Assembly (NCBI GenBank): GCA_963575745.1
Contig: CAUYUJ010013991.1
Location: 329,501 to 393,500 of the forward strand
Direction of reading: 5' to 3'
From: Prorocentrum cordatum
Taxonomy: Eukaryota > Sar > Dinophyceae > Prorocentrales > Prorocentraceae
DNA: 64,000 bases
Both the position numbers and the translations under genes were made by a program. The notes beneath the pieces were generated by a model that was given only the letters and a program-made list of their open reading frames with translations, searched no databases and was not told the DNA's origin. This document shows positions 1 to 10,440 of this stretch, one piece after another. The stretch's first letter is position 1. Each line of letters opens with the position of its first letter.

Positions 1-300
1 ACGGTGCAAGTCCCAGGAGGCCCTTGAGCGAGCTGGGCCTCTTCAGACGGGCCTCGGAGCACAGGCGTGGGCACGTTTGCTGAAATCCTCAGGGGAAACA
101 CGCAAACGCAAACGCAGACACGAACACACAGACACAGACAGACGCAGACACGGACACAGACACAGACTTTTTGTTGCGTCGGCGGCTAGGCAGAAGCTAA
201 CTAAACGGGCGCACCGTTGTAGCTAATTGGGCCAGCATGCAAAAGGAGGGGAGGACAGAACGGGCGGCCGAAGGGAAAAAGGCTGCACAGGGGGGCGGAT
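1..300. repeat. Flank with CAGACA-type microsatellite
   Basis: Positions about 88-166 are an imperfect hexamer array built from cagaca and cggaca words. The remainder is unique sequence with no coding signal on either strand. Confidence 0.7.
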
Positions 301-1340
301 CACTCCCTGGGCGGGCTGGCGCGGCCAGCCCCGCCGGCGGGGACTGAGGCGGCTGCTGCGCTGGGGTGCCTGCTGGAGCGGGGCCCAGTACGAGTACCGC
401 TAGTCAAAACATCACGAGGCCGACGAGGAGCACGATGCGCAAGGCCGGCGGGCCGCGCGCCGCCCACGTGGGGGCGCGTGAGGTGCGGCAAGTGGAGCTG
501 CACCCTTGGATGGACTGCATCCAGCAAAATGCTGGGCCAGCGTGTGTGTCGGGCGGCAAGACCATGCCCGGGTCCCCGTGCGTGGCGGCGGCAGGCAGCG
601 GCCCACGCGCCACCGCGGCGCGCGGAGGGAAGGAAGCGGGCAGGGGGAGGGAAGGGAGGGAGAACAGGAATGAGGAGCGCCCCGCCTGCAGGATACCCCG
701 CAGGCGGGGCGGCCGCACTAGGGCCGCGCCAGCGGCAGCAGGCTGCGCAGCGCGCGGCAGCGACGGTGAGGCTGAGGGTCTCCGAAGCAGCGCCGCCCAG
801 GGCTGAGGCTGGGCCGGTGCGCCGTTGGCCAGACAAGCTGCGGCACCGCCAGAAGCCCCCGCTGCCCGGGTGGGCAGGGTGGGCCAAAGGCGGGCCAGGG
901 TGGCTCTTCACTGACGGGGGGCCACGGAGCGGCGCCTCGTAGGTAAACAAAACCGTGGCTGGGGTGCGCGGCCCCCGCCGTCTGGGTGGACAGGGTGGGC
1001 CAGGTGGGGGCATCAAGCCGGAGCATGGCCCTCACTGCCCGGGTGGACAGGGTGGGCCACGAAGGGGCCAGGGCGGGCGCTCGCCGTCGGGGTGGACAGC
1101 AAGCGGTGCGCCGTGGCCAGCCAAGGCTGCGGCCGAAGCCAGTGGCCCCCACTGCCAGGGAGACAGGGTGGGCCAGGACAGAGCACCTGATCGGCGCAAG
1201 AAGCCGGGAGAGAGAACCACGCGCCGCCAGAATGGCGGGCGCGCGGCAAAGAGGTCCGCCAAGTGGCTCAGGAGTGAATATCGTCAGACGAACTTGGCGT
1301 TTTAAGGGCCACGAACTTGCATGGGTGGGCCCGTCCGGGC
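301..1340. other. GC-rich stretch with spaced 26-bp repeats, no gene
   Basis: Several frames are open here only because the DNA is GC-rich; none looks protein-like. A motif ending GGGTGGACAGGGTGGGCCA recurs near 861, 975, 1034 and 1149 with some decay, roughly 60 or 115 bp apart. Confidence 0.5.
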
Positions 1341-1358
1341 AATGGACCAGGGTGCTTG

Positions 1359-2270
1359 TCAGGAGTATGGAGGGCGGGCGGGGTTGGGCCTGGACTGGTC
1401 GTTGTTGGGCCAGGTGGGATCAGCGCGTCGCTTGCCTTTCCCAGCGGGGTCCTGGCCCTTCCTTTTGCCCTTGCCCTTGTCCCATTGGTGCTGCTCGATG
1501 CGCTGCACCTGCTTCTCCCAGGCGGCGTTCCAATCGATCAGAGGCCCCGTTTCTTCAAGACCTGAAGAATATCAAAATTCTCGTACCACAACTGGACCAC
1601 TACCTCTTCGCAGAATGGGTTTTCCCCGAGTGGGTCGTAGGTGCCTCCACCGGGCCGCCCGTGGTGTGCGTCGCAGAGGGCGTTCCAGCCTATGACGAAC
1701 ATGGGCCCGCATTCCTTCTTCAGCCTATTGGCGACCTCGGGACACGTTCCCTGCCGACTGAAGTGGTGGTTCCAGTCGCAGTGCCAGCGGATGTGCTGGC
1801 GGGGTTTACTGTAGAGACTGTCGTTGGGGTCGTGGTGGCGCTCGTACCTAGTGTCGGTGTGCGGGGTCTTGCCTTGGGAGCGGTAGCGAGGGGTCGCGGC
1901 CGGGGGGCTCGTTAGACGAGGTGGCTCCCCCAATTGCTGGGCCGGTGTGCGTTGCCTCGGCGGGCTGCTGGCAAGCGTGCTTCTGCTCCGCCATCCTGGG
2001 AGCCTTGCGTGCGCGCTCTCCGTTAGGGTCGGCCGCTACGCCCCTTTCCGCCACCAAATCTGTAAGGGTGCCAGGGTTCCGCGAACTGGCGTCGCCGCCC
2101 CCAACGGTTATGGGGTCGCCGGAAGGGGAGGGCCGCTCGTGCTGAGGGGCTGGTTGTTGGTCGTGCCCGCCTGCAGGGATGCTGGGCGCTGCCGGGATGC
2201 ACTTGTCGGTGGGGGGCTCGACACTGGGGCTGGCTGGTGGTTCGGTTTCGGGGGAGCCGCCGAAATCCAC
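1359..2270 (-). pseudogene. 3' part of a shattered gene of unknown function
   Basis: The minus strand carries protein-like sequence that changes frame. A Pro-rich part (2270 to about 1850) is followed by a Cys/His/Trp-rich part (about 1860-1541) with IRWHCDWNHHFSRQGTCPE and FVIGWNALCDAHH. A Lys-rich tail (1541-1359) begins LIDWNAAWEKQVQRIEQHQW and ends at TGA 1361-1359. The Cys/His part stops at a TGA a few bases before the tail opens in another frame; one extra A in the A run near 1553 would join them, so a one-base loss is the simplest explanation. I do not recognise the family. It lies in line with the remnant at 2465-3448 and may belong to the same gene. Confidence 0.5.
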
Positions 2271-2464
2271 GTCACAGTCATTGCGCGGGGCAGACGGAGT
2301 GGGTGGGTATTGGGCCTCGGGAGGGCAGGGGGCGGCTGCAACGTGCTTAGAGCTGAGGGAGCTGGCGGCCGTGGCAGCTGGCCTCTCCTGAGGTCGTGCA
2401 GGGTTGGGTGTCGTGGGGCGTCCCGGCGCTGAGTCCGTCTGTAAGGGGGCCTGCCCTAATTTTG

Positions 2465-3448
2465 TTGTGGTTGGGCTTGGTACTGGATTAAGCCGCCCCG
2501 CCCAGAACGTATTGATTCAGCAGCGGTGACTGCAGATCCCGGATTCCTTGCGAGACAGAGATGCTGGTGAAGAGTTCCTGGCTATACCTGTTGGGGTCCT
2601 GGCCTATCTCCTGGGACTGCTGGTGGTGGGCTTGGCGGAAGGCGTCCATTGGTCGGCCAGGTGATCTTGCTTGCCAGCAATGGATCGCCCTTTCTGCCTG
2701 GTGAGGTAGGCAACTAGGTGCACCAGGGCGGCGCGTCTCCCATCCCAGGGCCTTCCTTCTGGGATCCCGTTGAAGGGGATGGTGGGGCCATCTATATGTG
2801 GGTGAGGAAGCCTTTGCACTCCTTCTCAGCCCAGGCCCGTGGGTCCCGTGGGGTGGTTTGGATGCTGCGAAGTGATAGCCGTTCGCTGCCGTAGGGCGTC
2901 GGTCCACTCACGCCAGGCCTCGTCGGCTGTGCCTGGCGTAATGGACCATTGCGTGCGCAATGGTGTATTCTGCCTTCCCTGCCTTGGGGTCTGGTTGGAT
3001 CGGCGAGTCGACCTCTGAAGTGGCTACGTTCCGATTGACGAGGCGAAGGCATGGGGGTGGCGTAAGATCGGGGAGGTCGGAAAGGATGTCCACGGCCGCG
3101 AGGGGAGTGGTCAGGGTCGGGGGGCCTGCCTCTCCACCGGGCTCGCTCTGGGCTGGTTCTGCCGCTGGGGCTTCGGCGTCTTCTTGCCCCCGGGGCCGCT
3201 GCTGCCAGCGGAGTGGGGGCGAGGCGCTGCTCGAGCCGAGGTCGCTTCCTCTGAGCGGCGCTTCGCGGAGTGAGAGCCGCGGTCGCTTCCTCTGCTGCGG
3301 CGCTCCCATCTGCTGGTGCCAACCGGGAGGGCGGAGGGGGACCAGCTGTCGGAGCGTGGGCCGCTGCGGGTGCGCCTGCGAGGGTGACTGTTGTGGCGGC
3401 GCCTTTGTTCCCCCTGAGAGTGTGCTGTTGGGCTGCGTCCGCTTCCAC
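2465..3448 (-). pseudogene. 5' part of a shattered gene of unknown function
   Basis: Protein-like segments lie on the minus strand in successive different frames: VDILSDLPDLTPPPCLRLVN and AEYTIAHAMVHYARHS (about 3110-2935), DEAWREWTDALRQRTAITSQ (about 2930-2870), RAWAEKECKGFLTHI (about 2845-2795), GRRAALVHLVAYLTRQKGR (about 2735-2680) and SQELFTSISVSQGIRDLQ (about 2585-2530), ending at a stop near 2488. At least three changes of frame of one or two bases are needed. Upstream of 3110 the sequence is Pro/Arg/Ala-rich and low complexity. Either this is an old pseudogene or the assembly carries uncorrected indels. No family is recognised. Confidence 0.5.
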
Positions 3449-3754
3449 GTGGGGACGTCCTCCCGCTGCCCTTGGGCCGGTGGTCTCTGCCGCCGCAGGA
3501 TCTGGCCCGAGGTTGAGGTGGGCGGCTGGTTACACGTGCTCGGGCCTCCCCGGTGCTGCCGGCTGCACCGGTCCTGGGGGGTCTGGCGCGGTCCTGGGAC
3601 TGCCCTGCTGGGCGGACCGTGTGAAGGGCCGCCTCGCCCTTCGTCGGCGACCGGTCTCTGCTGTCTTGGCCTGGTCCGCGGGTGGGGGTCAGTTGGATGA
3701 CGCCGAGGGGGTCATCGGGCTCCTGCGTCCTTTCGCCCTGCCAGGGGGGCCAGA

Positions 3755-4087
3755 GGGCCAGACACAGAAACAGACACAGACACAGACCCAAAACCAGACC
3801 CAGACCCAGACCCAGACCCGGCTTCCCCCCCACGCCCTCCCCCCCATACACACACACGCGCACACACACACGCGCACACACACCATCACACACAATCACA
3901 CACACACACACACACGCACACGCACACGCACGCGCGCACGCACACCCACACCCACACGCACACGCACACGCACACCCACGCACCACACACACACACACCA
4001 CACACACACACACACACACACCACACACACACCACACACACCACACACACACCACACACACCACACACACCACACACACACACACTA
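3755..4087. repeat. CAGACC and CA dinucleotide microsatellites
   Basis: An array of cagaca/cagacc words (3758-3822) is followed by about 245 bp of CA repeat with frequent CG and CC interruptions (3846-4086). The long Cys/Val-rich and Thr/His-rich open frames over it come from the two-base period. Confidence 0.9.
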
Positions 4088-4127
4088 GAACCATCGCGCG
4101 CGCTTCGCGCGCGCTCAAGTTCTAGCT

Positions 4128-4530
4128 AGGCTGGATGGTCGAACTCTTCTTAGGGCTTCTTTTGGGGCTTCCCTCAGCCCAAGGCTGGAAATGTTCGTTC
4201 GGCCCCCGCCTGGACCGCTGAACTCTTGGGGGCCTCTTTTCGGCCTTCTGGATGCTGCTTGAGACCGCTTGGGGGCCTCTTGGGGGCCTCTTGGGCTCTC
4301 TTGGGGGCCTCTTGGGGCCTCCTCGGAGCATCCCGGACTGCTTCTTGAAGTCGTCATGAGATCTTATTGGCATGTCTTCGGGGGCCTCTTAGTAAGAGCC
4401 TTGAAGCCTTTTGGGTGCCGTCTTGGGGCCTCTTTTGGGCTTCTTGGGGGCCTCTTGGGGCCTCTTGGGGCTTCTTGGGGGCCTCTTGGGGCTTCCCGGG
4501 GGCCTCTTGGGGCCATCCTGGGGCAGAGAG
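4128..4530. repeat. CCAAGA-family repeat block (reverse orientation)
   Basis: Degenerate 9-11-bp words such as cttgggggcct read on the plus strand. The block ends in GAGAGCTTGATTTTT, which is the left half of the 420-bp host repeat found intact at 6300 and 6720. It is separated from its right half by the element at 4541-6131. Confidence 0.75.
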
Positions 4531-4670
4531 CTTGATTTTTACCTAACAGCGAAGACTGATAGGTTTCTAGTGGGCTAAAAAAAGCTCACAGATCACTCCA
4601 CAGGGGGGTCCGGGCAGGTGTTGGGAGTTGCCGGGCGGGTTGAGTCCACCTCGTTTTTCACCAACAGTCA

Positions 4671-5157
4671 CACACTTCGTGCTCTTCGAGTTCCCAGAAC
4701 TCCATTCCCAGGCTCATTCTGAATAACCGGATGCAACAGTCACACACTTCGTGCTCTTCGAGATCCCAGAACGCCATTCCCGGGCCACATTTAGAATAAC
4801 CGGATGCAACAGTCACACACTTCGTGCTCTTCGAGTTCCCAGAACTCCATTCCCGGGCCACATTTTGGATGCCCGGAGCCAACTGTAGGCCACTTCGTGC
4901 TCTTCGATTCCCAGAACTCCATTCCCGGGCCACATTTTGAATGCCCGGAGCCAACTGTAGGCCACTTCGTGCTCTTCGAGTTCCCAGAACTCCATTCCCG
5001 GGCCACATTTTGAATGCCCGGAGCCAACTGTAGGCCACTTCGTGCTCTTCGAGTTCCCAGAACTCCATTCCCGGGCCACATTTTGAATGCCCGTAGCCAA
5101 CTGTAGGCAACTTCGTGCTCTTCGACTTCCCAGAACTCCCATTCCTGGGCCACATTT
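4671..5157. repeat. 73-bp minisatellite, seven copies
   Basis: The word CTTCGTGCTCTTCGA recurs at 4675, 4747, 4820, 4893, 4965, 5038 and 5111, a period of 72-73 bp. The unit contains CCCAGAACTCCATTCC and a later GCCCGGAGCCAACTGTAG. Since 73 is not a multiple of three, the long frames through it are not coding. Confidence 0.95.
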
Positions 5158-5167
5158 TCAGCAGGGG

Positions 5168-5962
5168 CAAAGCACGACGAGGAGGAGGACGAGCAAGACC
5201 AGGAGGACGAGGACGAGCAGGAGCAGGACGAGGAGCAGGAGGAGCAGGAGAAGAAGGACGAGCAGGAGGAGGAGGAGGACGAGCAGGAGGAGGAGGACGA
5301 CCAGGAGGAGGAGGACCAGGAGGAGGAGGACCAGGAAGAGGAGGAGGAGGAGGAGGAGGAGGGGAGGGGGAGGACTAGGAGGAGGAGGAGGAGGAGGAGG
5401 AGGAGGAGGAGGAGGAGGAGGAGGAAGAGGAGGAGGAGGAAGGAGGAGGAGGAGGAGGACGAGGAGAGGAGGAGGAGGGGGGGGGAGAGTACCAGGAGGA
5501 GGAGAACGAGGACCACCAGGAGGAGGAGGAGGAGGAGGAGGAGGAGGAGGAGGAGGAGGAGGAGGACACCAGGAGGAGGAGGACGAGCAAGACGAGGAGG
5601 ACGAGAACGAGGACGACCAGGAAGAGGAGGGAGGAGGAGGGGAGGGGGAGGACTACCAGGAGGAGGAGGAGGGAGGAGGAGGAAGAGGAGGAGGAGGACG
5701 AGGAGGAGGAGGAGGAGGAGGAGGACGAGGAGGAGGAGGGGGGGGGAGAGCACCAGGAGGAGGAGAACGAGGACCACCAGGAGGAGGAGGAGGAGGAGGA
5801 GGAAGAGGAGGAGGAGGAGGAGGAGGAGAGAGCACCAGGAGGAGGAGGACGAGCAAGACGAGGAGGACGAGAACGAGGACGAGCAGGAGGAAGAGGAGGA
5901 GGAGGAGGAGGAGGAGGAGGAGGAGCAGGAGAAAGAGGAGGAGGAGGAGGAGGAGGCAGGCT
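5168..5962. repeat. GGA trinucleotide array
   Basis: About 800 bp of GGA with ACG, AGC and AAG interruptions: an all-purine run on one strand. The Gly/Arg- and Leu/Ser-rich open frames are by-products. Confidence 0.95.
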
Positions 5963-6131
5963 GAGGCTGAGGCTGTGACTGCGACTGCCGTTGCCGCTGC
6001 GACTGTCATCGCGAATGCGACTACGACTGCGAGAACAGCAGAATTCGACAACTGGATTTTCATCTGAATCTTAAGGGGAATGCTTTCAGATATGCTTCTA
6101 CACATCGCTGTTAGGTTGCTTTGCCGGGATA
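5963..6131. repeat. Conserved right segment of the TIR element
   Basis: It matches 59361-59529 almost base for base, including GAGAACAGCAGAATTC and ATCTTAAGGGGAA. It ends in the inverted terminal word GCTGTTAGGT plus TGCTTTGCCGGGATA. This close match is the best sign that the two copies moved recently. Confidence 0.85.
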
Positions 6132-7165
6132 ATTCAGTTCGCGCTCCCTCTCTTGGGCCCGTCTTGGGGCCTTCTTGGGACCCTCTTGCGCAATCTTGGG
6201 CGGCTCTGGGGCCGTCTCGGGGCCGTCTTGGGGCCGTCTTGGGGCCCTCCTGGGGGCCTCTTGGAGCCTCTTGGCGGCCTCTTGGGGGCTTCCCGGGGGC
6301 GGAGAACTTGATTTTTCAGTTCGCGTTCCCTCTCTTGGGCCCCTCTTGGGACCTTCTCAGGACCCTCTTGCGCCGTCTTGGGCGGCTCTGGGGCCATCTC
6401 GGGACTCTCTTGGGCCGTCCTGGGGCCCTCCTGGGGGCCTCTTGGGCCGTCTTGGAACGGTTTTGGGTGCCCCTTGGGCGGTGCTGTAGCTCCAGAAACA
6501 CGAAACAGCAAGAATGCAACACATATGGAAAACAAACAAATGCAAATCAACGCTTTTGCCCTCTCGGGGCGCTCTTGGGCGGCATCTGAAAGGCCTCTCG
6601 GGGCGTCTTGGGGGCCTCTGGGGCAATTTGAAACGCATCGCGCGACCTCTTGGGGGCCTCGTGGAGCCTCTTGGGGGCTTCCAAGGGGCCTCTTGGGGCC
6701 TCTTGAGGGCATCTTGGGGCGGAGAGCTTGATTTTTCAGTTCGCGTTCCCTCTTTTGGGCCCCTTTTGGGTCCTTCTTGGGACCCTCTTGCGCCGTCTTG
6801 GGCGGCTCTGGGGCCGTCTCGGAGTTTTCTTGGGCTGTCTTAGGGCCTTCTTAGGGGCCTTTTGGGTTGTCTTGGAGCGGTTATGGGAGCCTCTTGGGCG
6901 ATGCTGTAGCGCCGGAAACACGAAACAGCAAGAACGTAACAACTATTGCAACACACACACACAAATGCACTTCAACACTTTTGCCCTCTCGGGGCGCTCT
7001 TGGGCGGCATCTGAAAGGCCTCTCGGGGCGTCTTGAGGGCCTCTGGGGCAATTTGAAACGTATCGTGCGTCGCCAGAGACCCCTGGACGGCGTCTTGGAG
7101 GTGTCTCGAAACCGTCTGGGGCCGCCAGGGTTGCTGTCTGAGGGCTCCCCGGGGCGATGGTAGGC
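6132..7165. repeat. 420-bp tandem host repeat of the CCAAGA family
   Basis: GAACTTGATTTTTCAGTTCGCG (6303) recurs as GAGCTTGATTTTTCAGTTCG at about 6723. AAACACGAAACAGCAAGAA (about 6495, 6916) and CTCTCGGGGCGCTCTTGGGC (about 6561, 6985) repeat with the same spacing of about 420 bp. Two full units and one partial unit are present, filled with cttggggcc words. Confidence 0.8.
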
Positions 7166-7656
7166 CTCCCAGCTGATATCGTCAGGTCTAAGATATGAGA
7201 GCTAAGTTGGGGTTGTGGAAGTTAAGTTGAAATTGTGGAAGATAGCTGTTTACTTGTTTATCATGTTTTTGGAACAACACATCTTCAACCGACCTCAAGC
7301 AACTCTAAAACATAACTTCAACCTGTATCTTCAACCACTCCATTTCCTGTACTTTTACCATTTACCCAAAACAAGAAGAAAGCGTTGCGAATATAGATTT
7401 TAAGTGTTGCCAACACTTGTTTCTAGGTTTCTGTTGCGTTATGTCTGCCCCCATAGCAATTTTTTGTTGTGATTTCCAGCGTTTTGCGCTGCCAGCGCTT
7501 GTGTTCCAGCTCACTTCAATCAGGCGCGTTGCGCTGCAGTTTGCTTCCAACGTACCACGCTCATTGCGTTCCAGTTTGAATTCAATCATGCGCTTCGCGC
7601 CCCTTCCAACCAAGCGCATTGCGCTCCAGTTTGAATTCAATCATGCGCTTCGCGCT
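7166..7656. repeat. AT-richer spacer with a 55-bp tandem pair
   Basis: No gene is seen. From about 7562 the word CCAGTTTGAATTCAATCATG followed by CGCTTCGCGC appears twice, 55 bp apart, with a more diverged copy near 7500. Confidence 0.6.
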
Positions 7657-7755
7657 TTCATCCTCCTCCTCCTCCTCCTGCTCCTGCTCCTGCTGTTGCT
7701 GCTGCTGCTGCTGCTGCTCTGCTCCTGCTCCTGCTCCTGCTCTTGCTCCTGCTCT

Positions 7756-7804
<49 letters not shown>

Positions 7805-8198
7805 CCTGCTCCTGCTCCTGCTCCTCCCTCCTCCCTCCTCCCTCTTCCCTCCTCCCTCACTCCCTCCTTCCCTCCCTCTCCCTCTCCCTCCCCCTCTCCC
7901 TCTTCCGTCCCTTTTCTCGCCCTCCCTGCCTCCCTCCCTCCCTCCCTCCTTCTCTCCTTCCCTCCCCTCCCCTCCCATCCCATCCCATCCCCTTCAGTCC
8001 TTCCCTTCCTCCTCCCTCCCTCCCTTTTTCCTCCTCTCCTCCTCTTTCCTCCTCTTTTTCCTCATCCTCCACTTGTTCTTCCTCCTCCTCCTCCTCCTCC
8101 TCCTCCTCCTCCTCCTCCTCCTCCTCCTCCTCCTCCTCCCTCCTCTCCCCCTCCTCCTCTTCCTGCTGCTGCTGCTCCTCCTCCTTCTCCTCCTCCTG
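7657..8198. repeat. CTC/CTG pyrimidine-rich microsatellite tract
   Basis: Over 500 bp of ctcctg, ctccct and ctc repeats, nearly all pyrimidine on the plus strand. Long Ser/Leu/Pro frames (plus) and Glu/Arg frames (minus) are open in several frames at once and are not genes. Confidence 0.95.
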
Positions 8199-8755
8199 AT
8201 GGGCCAAGGAGCTGTGGGTATCCCTCCCTGGCGAGGATGTCCCCGCGGCCCGACGATCGTCCCCAGGGGCCGCACGCGACGAAATATTCTGGATCGTTTC
8301 AAGACGTCGCACCCAGACGTTCAACGTCGTGGGAATCTCGCGACGCAGGTTGTTCGAGTAGAGGGTCTACTACATAATTGAAAATGCTCATAATTGAATG
8401 GGAAAGCTCATTTTGCTTAGATTTTTTTGGTTTTGGGGGATGGGGGCGCGTGCGCGAATTGCGCGCCCAAACGACATGATTTCACGATTCCGAGTTGGCT
8501 GTCGGAGGCCGCGACGCAAGAACACGAGCAACGCCGACGTTCACCGAAGTTCAGTGCATGCGTCGCATAAAGTGCATATGCGAATGCATTTGGCGGAAGC
8601 TGCGCACAAGGCGCGCCCAATGCGACACTATTGAAGTAAGAACGAGCAACCCTGTCGAATGCGACAACCATGCGCAACTGCAAATGCCGCAAGATAGGTG
8701 CACATCAAAAGAAGACAAGGGTTCCCACTGGGAGATGCGCGCGTGCGTGTGTGTG
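8199..8755. other. Unique spacer, no gene seen
   Basis: Mixed-composition sequence with short open frames only. None shows protein-like composition or a leader sequence. Confidence 0.5.
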
Positions 8756-8822
8756 GAGGGGGGGAGGGGGGGAAGGGGGGGGGGGGGGCGGGGGGGGGGG
8801 GGGGGGGGGGGGGGGGGGCGCG
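8756..8822. repeat. Long poly-G tract
   Basis: About 65 bp of G broken by a few A or C bases, a potential G-quadruplex and a likely assembly trouble spot. Confidence 0.9.
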
Positions 8823-8825
8823 CTG

Positions 8826-9110
8826 GTGCGCTCAACGTGGCCCAAGACGGCTCCAAGAGCGCCTCGGAGAGCCCAAGACGAGCTCCAAGATGGCTCAAGA
8901 TAGCTGAAGATGCCTCAAGATGGCCCCGAAGATGCTCCAAGAGGCCCCAAGACCGCCCCAAGACGGCTCCATGATGCCAGATAGCCCCCCAAGGAGGCCT
9001 CCAAGATGTCAAAATCATTCCAAACCTAGAAAAGAAACTTGTGATTGTTGGCTTCTCGCCTTTTCGCTTTCCGATGGCCTTCTCGCTTTTTCGTTTTTTG
9101 AAGCGCATAG
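8826..9110. repeat. CCAAGA-family block with T-rich core
   Basis: Words such as gctccaagatggctcaaga and gccccaagac run to about 9010. They are followed by the core TCTCGCCTTTTCGCTTTCCG (9055-9074) and a second CGCTTTTTCG. Related cores occur near 14495, 17725, 39015 and 47048, and reversed near 45990. Confidence 0.7.
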
Positions 9111-10440
9111 CATGAAACATATCGGGCGCCGGAACGGCCGCACTCTCGTACGCAACGCCGCCATGTCCTCAACCTCGAGAACGAAAACCCCTTCAAAGGC
9201 GGGAACACAGCAACCCAGATGTTGCCATGGTGAAACGCGGTGAAACATAAAATGTTTAGGGTGCGGCCCTCCCCGCCCTCGCGGGGCGGCCTTGCTCCCT
9301 GGGGTGTGGGCGGGGATCGGCGGCGGTGCCGCCCCCCGTGTCGCTTGCGATTTAGAAAGGGAGCTCTTACAATTTCCATTGACAACCATAGTCGCTACTA
9401 TATCCACTGCGTTTCGCCAAAAACACCCGCACGACCTTGTGACGTAGGGTGCGACACCCCCTCGCGCACGCCACGCTACGCTGCGACGCGTTGCAGCGCG
9501 ACCCCGCAATGCCCTTCAACACCCTGCGATGCAGACACCCGCGGTACCATGCAACTCAATGCAAAACAGCGGCGCGCCGCCATGCGAAGCCATGCAATAC
9601 TGCGCGCGTGGCTGCGCAGGGCCTTGCAACGCCCTGCAACGACCTTGCAACCCCAACTGCCTCCCGCGTATATATCAATAATGTGCTTCTCCCCTCTCTA
9701 AAATATCGGGGGGGGGGGGGGAGAGGGCGCGGGGGGAACGGGGGCCGCGAGTGGGGGGGGGAGGGGCGGCGGAGGGCGGGCTGTGTAGGGCCGTGCGTTC
9801 GGTGACATTCGAGGCGCTGGGAAGGACCCATCGAAAACTCCGAGGTGCATTGCGGAAAGCTGCACGGATACACTAAAACAGCACACCAAAACGAGGCCGC
9901 AAGGAGGGAGGCCACCCACGGTGAATGGCGGGCCCGAGACAAACCGCACCAAAGACGGCCCACAGTATCATGGGGAGGAGCGGCAACTTGCACATTGCAA
10001 TCGGGGTCTATGCGAGCCCGCTTGGGGCCCGCTTGCGCCCCTCTCGGTGCCCATTCTGGGCCCTCTTGAAATTTGATTAGTGCCCCTTGGGGCTGCGAGC
10101 GCCATCTTCGGGCGGCGGGGGTGGCGGGGGTGGAGGGGGGTAGAGGGGGGGGGGTTTGAGTGGGTGCGGGAGACAGGAGCGGGCGATTGGTGGACGTGGG
10201 CGGGACGGGGTTCGGGCGCGGGAAGAGCGCGGGGATGAGGGGTGAGGGGAAGGAGGGCTGCGGGAGGAAGTGGCGGGTAGAAGGGCGCGGGGACGGCGAG
10301 AGAGCAAGGGAGGTCGATGGAGCAGAAGGGATTCGCACGTAGCGATATGAGGGTCGGCGGGAAGCGAGGCGACGAGGTATGATGGGAGGTGGCGCGGCAG
10401 GGGTTGGAAGAAATGGGGGTAAAGGGGGTGACGGCAGGTT
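9111..10440. other. Gene-free stretch: GC element, CCTGCAA words, G-rich runs
   Basis: 9240-9440 is GC-rich unique sequence. 9440-9665 is a degenerate array of about 11 bp built from ccttgcaac and gccctgcaac words, like 32880-33010. 9705-9780 and 10100-10340 are G-rich. No coding signal is convincing on either strand. Confidence 0.5.

Larger units (their letters stand above)
4541..6131. mobile_element. Non-autonomous TIR element with minisatellite cargo, copy 1
   Basis: The left end ACCTAACAGCGA (4541-4552) is inverted at 6105-6116. The shared right end continues TGCTTTGCCGGGATA to 6131. Inside lie, in order, a short hairpin made of the terminal 10-mer and its imperfect reverse, a 73-bp minisatellite, about 800 bp of GGA repeat and a conserved 170-bp right segment. 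The second copy at 58326-59529 has the same order and a nearly identical right segment. The element splits the host motif CTTGATTTTT / CAGTTCGCG, which is uninterrupted at 6308-6327 and 6728-6747, so the empty site is visible. The flanks suggest insertion in an oligo-T target with at most a few duplicated T residues. There is no transposase gene inside. The class is unknown; asymmetric subterminal inverted repeats plus tandem repeats recall DINE/Helentron or foldback elements, but this is inference. Confidence 0.8.

Noticed and set aside
3840-4087. Cys/Val-rich or Thr/His-rich proteins
   Set aside because: By-products of CA dinucleotide repeat.
4671-5157. CRISPR-like array (regular repeats)
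   Set aside because: The 73-bp units are contiguous with no unique spacers, and the genome is eukaryotic. The same holds for the 90- and 102-bp arrays.
7417-8381. Poly-Ser/Leu/Pro and poly-Glu proteins
   Set aside because: By-products of the CTC/CTG tract; several frames are open at once.
8876-8900. Leader-like CCAAGATGGCTCAAG
   Set aside because: It shares only TGGCTCAAG with the leader and belongs to the CCAAGA repeat vocabulary, which recurs at 19759 and elsewhere without genes.
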